From: Cyanidiococcus yangmingshanensis
Taxonomy: Eukaryota > Rhodophyta > Bangiophyceae > Cyanidiales > Cyanidiaceae
Assembly (NCBI GenBank): GCA_013995675.1
Contig: VWRR01000017.1
Span: forward strand, 310,001 to 374,000
Length of the DNA stretch: 64,000 nucleotides
Direction of reading: 5' to 3'
Every line of letters starts with the position of its first letter. Position 1 is the stretch's first letter. The translations under genes were made by a program, and so were the position numbers. Below, one piece after another: positions 63,801 through 64,000 of the stretch. The notes beneath the pieces were generated by a model. That model was not told the DNA's origin. It was given only the letters and a program-made list of their open reading frames with translations, and made no database searches.

Positions 63801-64000
63801 CCTCTGTTGCTGACTTGTTCACATTCAAGACCAGCAGGGTCCGCTCATCGCTGGCGTCATTCGGGCATGACCGATATGGTGGTAGCAAACGGAGACTACG
63901 GCGACTGGAGGCGTCCAGTCTGGCCAACTCTCGAGGGTCGCCCGGTGCCTGCAAACCGAGTGCTGTTGCAGCCGCGGTCGATGGAGCCGAGGAAGAAACA
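60898..64000 (-). CDS. SET1: SET1/COMPASS-type histone H3K4 methyltransferase (5' end outside window)
   Basis: The frame is open at the right edge, so the N-terminus is missing; over 1,030 residues are visible. The first RRM near the visible N-terminus has TLLVLNVNKSATEAYIAAQF and GRPMGFVSIHM. A second RRM-like domain (FTVRVMGVPSATPESVLRTA) and a third divergent one (AVRLTTLPFNTTHYELSEAL) follow. The C-terminal catalytic block has the n-SET-like MKLYRWKPPKQVIV, then SET: SGIHGYGLWALEDIPSGEYI, IEYRGELVR, SFMFRIDADTVVDAT, RFVNHSCDPN, then EEITYDYHFD, and post-SET CMCGAPNCRHYLN with its zinc cysteines. NHSCDPN and the catalytic Tyr of TYDYHF are intact. It should mono-, di- and trimethylate H3K4 at active promoters. 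RRM plus n-SET/SET/post-SET architecture identifies the SET1/SETD1 branch; three RRM-like modules are more than the usual one or two. Confidence 0.93.
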   Translation of the reverse strand, partial: VSSSAPSTAAATALGLQAPGDPRELARLDASSRRSLRLLPPYRSCPNDASDERTLLVLNVNKSATEAYIAAQFGRYGQVEKVLIHRDDQGRPMGFVSIHMNSRDECRQAARSMHEKTLMGMRVQVFVDPDGQAAAARRQALIDKRIRWEKQQREQVRAQQMVGTSSDLSESGARPLLDVRASSRLVPGANEQRRDASTRGVPSSGPPAEEQQTRAYREPNRCVPRSGTVPNTAANSEANASKASLNSRSTSGEQQPERGHDRHAIASQASMAPRHAPGHSSPSSSGPRTDAVPLTGREASVWARGHSNEECFTVRVMGVPSATPESVLRTAFRRFGRIIRIRQLAETETSEPLNKHTELEPSSLETLTFVIHFGSREQAREAAVRMDQHMLMGKRVRVVCAQDDRTAKAQRATGGTSRMDEIDDRSLEHHGILERKASGVYPQTTDRRNPMSSATKLFTEHGTLAPTRPSVADTRAISGDDVRQPVELGHDLAVTADAASTVPMHAVRLTTLPFNTTHYELSEALAGAPCRARCLARVPFWYVLFIDAADLFRFMRWLQHRNQELLGCSMLCEPCRVSLDEQGSKIQTVSLIRNERIFASRLELLDSIGDILESQIRNAVLRDLHREILDQVAQLSMEAFESHIRDKLARQRLDTNGDMRTKGQRTATLPLLDERELGMWPRLRRPRYPESEAERSPDEAASLSVPDSDEETGTLVAESAPARHISAEAISKKVPVLGDTLNLAEDGHYLQHAWKLYFQVSREQGMAPTLSAETESLLTQMDITSSYGDQYGPWLARICEQYWAACEPKLGTLEPPENTTGCARSEGYAPFSRDMKLYRWKPPKQVIVPADEARRWSATGGLRGSRVEQRQLLSAVSDKEQTVLYLQSRERLLRFFRSGIHGYGLWALEDIPSGEYIIEYRGELVRSAVADLRERAYRQQGMGDSFMFRIDADTVVDATHIGSVARFVNHSCDPNSTARIVQLGGSPHILFYSRRAISIGEEITYDYHFDVEDDAAEKIPCMCGAPNCRHYLN

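Noticed and set aside
1-64000. Transposons, virus-like elements, CRISPR arrays, rRNA
   Set aside because: No terminal repeats, polymerase, capsid or transposase signatures were seen in either strand.

Overview
This is eukaryotic nuclear DNA from an intron-poor, gene-dense unicellular organism. Nearly every protein I recognise is eukaryote-specific (beta-COP, THO complex, Pcf11, SET1, RanGAP, TBCE, SBDS, MND1, Tim10, ROMO1), yet most genes are single uninterrupted reading frames of 0.3 to 3.7 kb, spaced 0.2 to 1.7 kb apart on both strands, at a GC content a little above 50% (estimated by eye). The closest lifestyle match I know is a cyanidiophycean red alga (Cyanidioschyzon/Cyanidiococcus type). 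That assignment is an inference; no single gene proves it.

Layout. 1-10.3 kb: UNC-50 C-terminus, a five-repeat Myb protein of SNAPC4 type, a GT4 glycosyltransferase and a GH36 alpha-galactosidase; the last two share a short motif like the fungal AreA/DUF1752 motif. 11.8-15.4 kb: beta-COP. 15.9-28.3 kb: an RNA-metabolism block (THOC2, Pcf11, a PRP2-like DEAH helicase). 29-32.4 kb: cytosolic Trp-tRNA synthetase, a 91-bp triple tandem repeat and a USP12/46-type deubiquitinase. 34-36.6 kb: a large NCS1-like permease. 37.2-41.5 kb: CENP-S/MHF1, ROMO1, aspartyl aminopeptidase and a small membrane/coiled-coil protein. 43-49.8 kb: a DUF2415-type WD40 protein, RanGAP, Tim10 and a Rad60/Esc2/NIP45 protein. 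50.6-60.3 kb: TTC27, TBCE, MND1, SBDS and an MYDGF-like secreted protein. 60.9-64 kb: SET1-type H3K4 methyltransferase, whose 5' end lies outside the window.

The strongest oddity is that six conserved housekeeping genes (beta-COP, THOC2, USP12/46, the WD40 protein, RanGAP, TTC27) are each split over two or more frames. At all eight junctions that homology pins down, the downstream frame is reached by skipping exactly one base (+1). Two further junctions are net -1/+2 or short introns. Most sites sit at small homopolymers and share no obvious slippery heptamer, so consensus insertion errors are the leading explanation. The one-directional bias still makes comparison with raw reads and RNA worthwhile. 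I see no tRNA or rRNA genes, CRISPR arrays, transposons or virus-like elements. Starts are assigned to the first plausible in-frame ATG; several frames stay open upstream of it.
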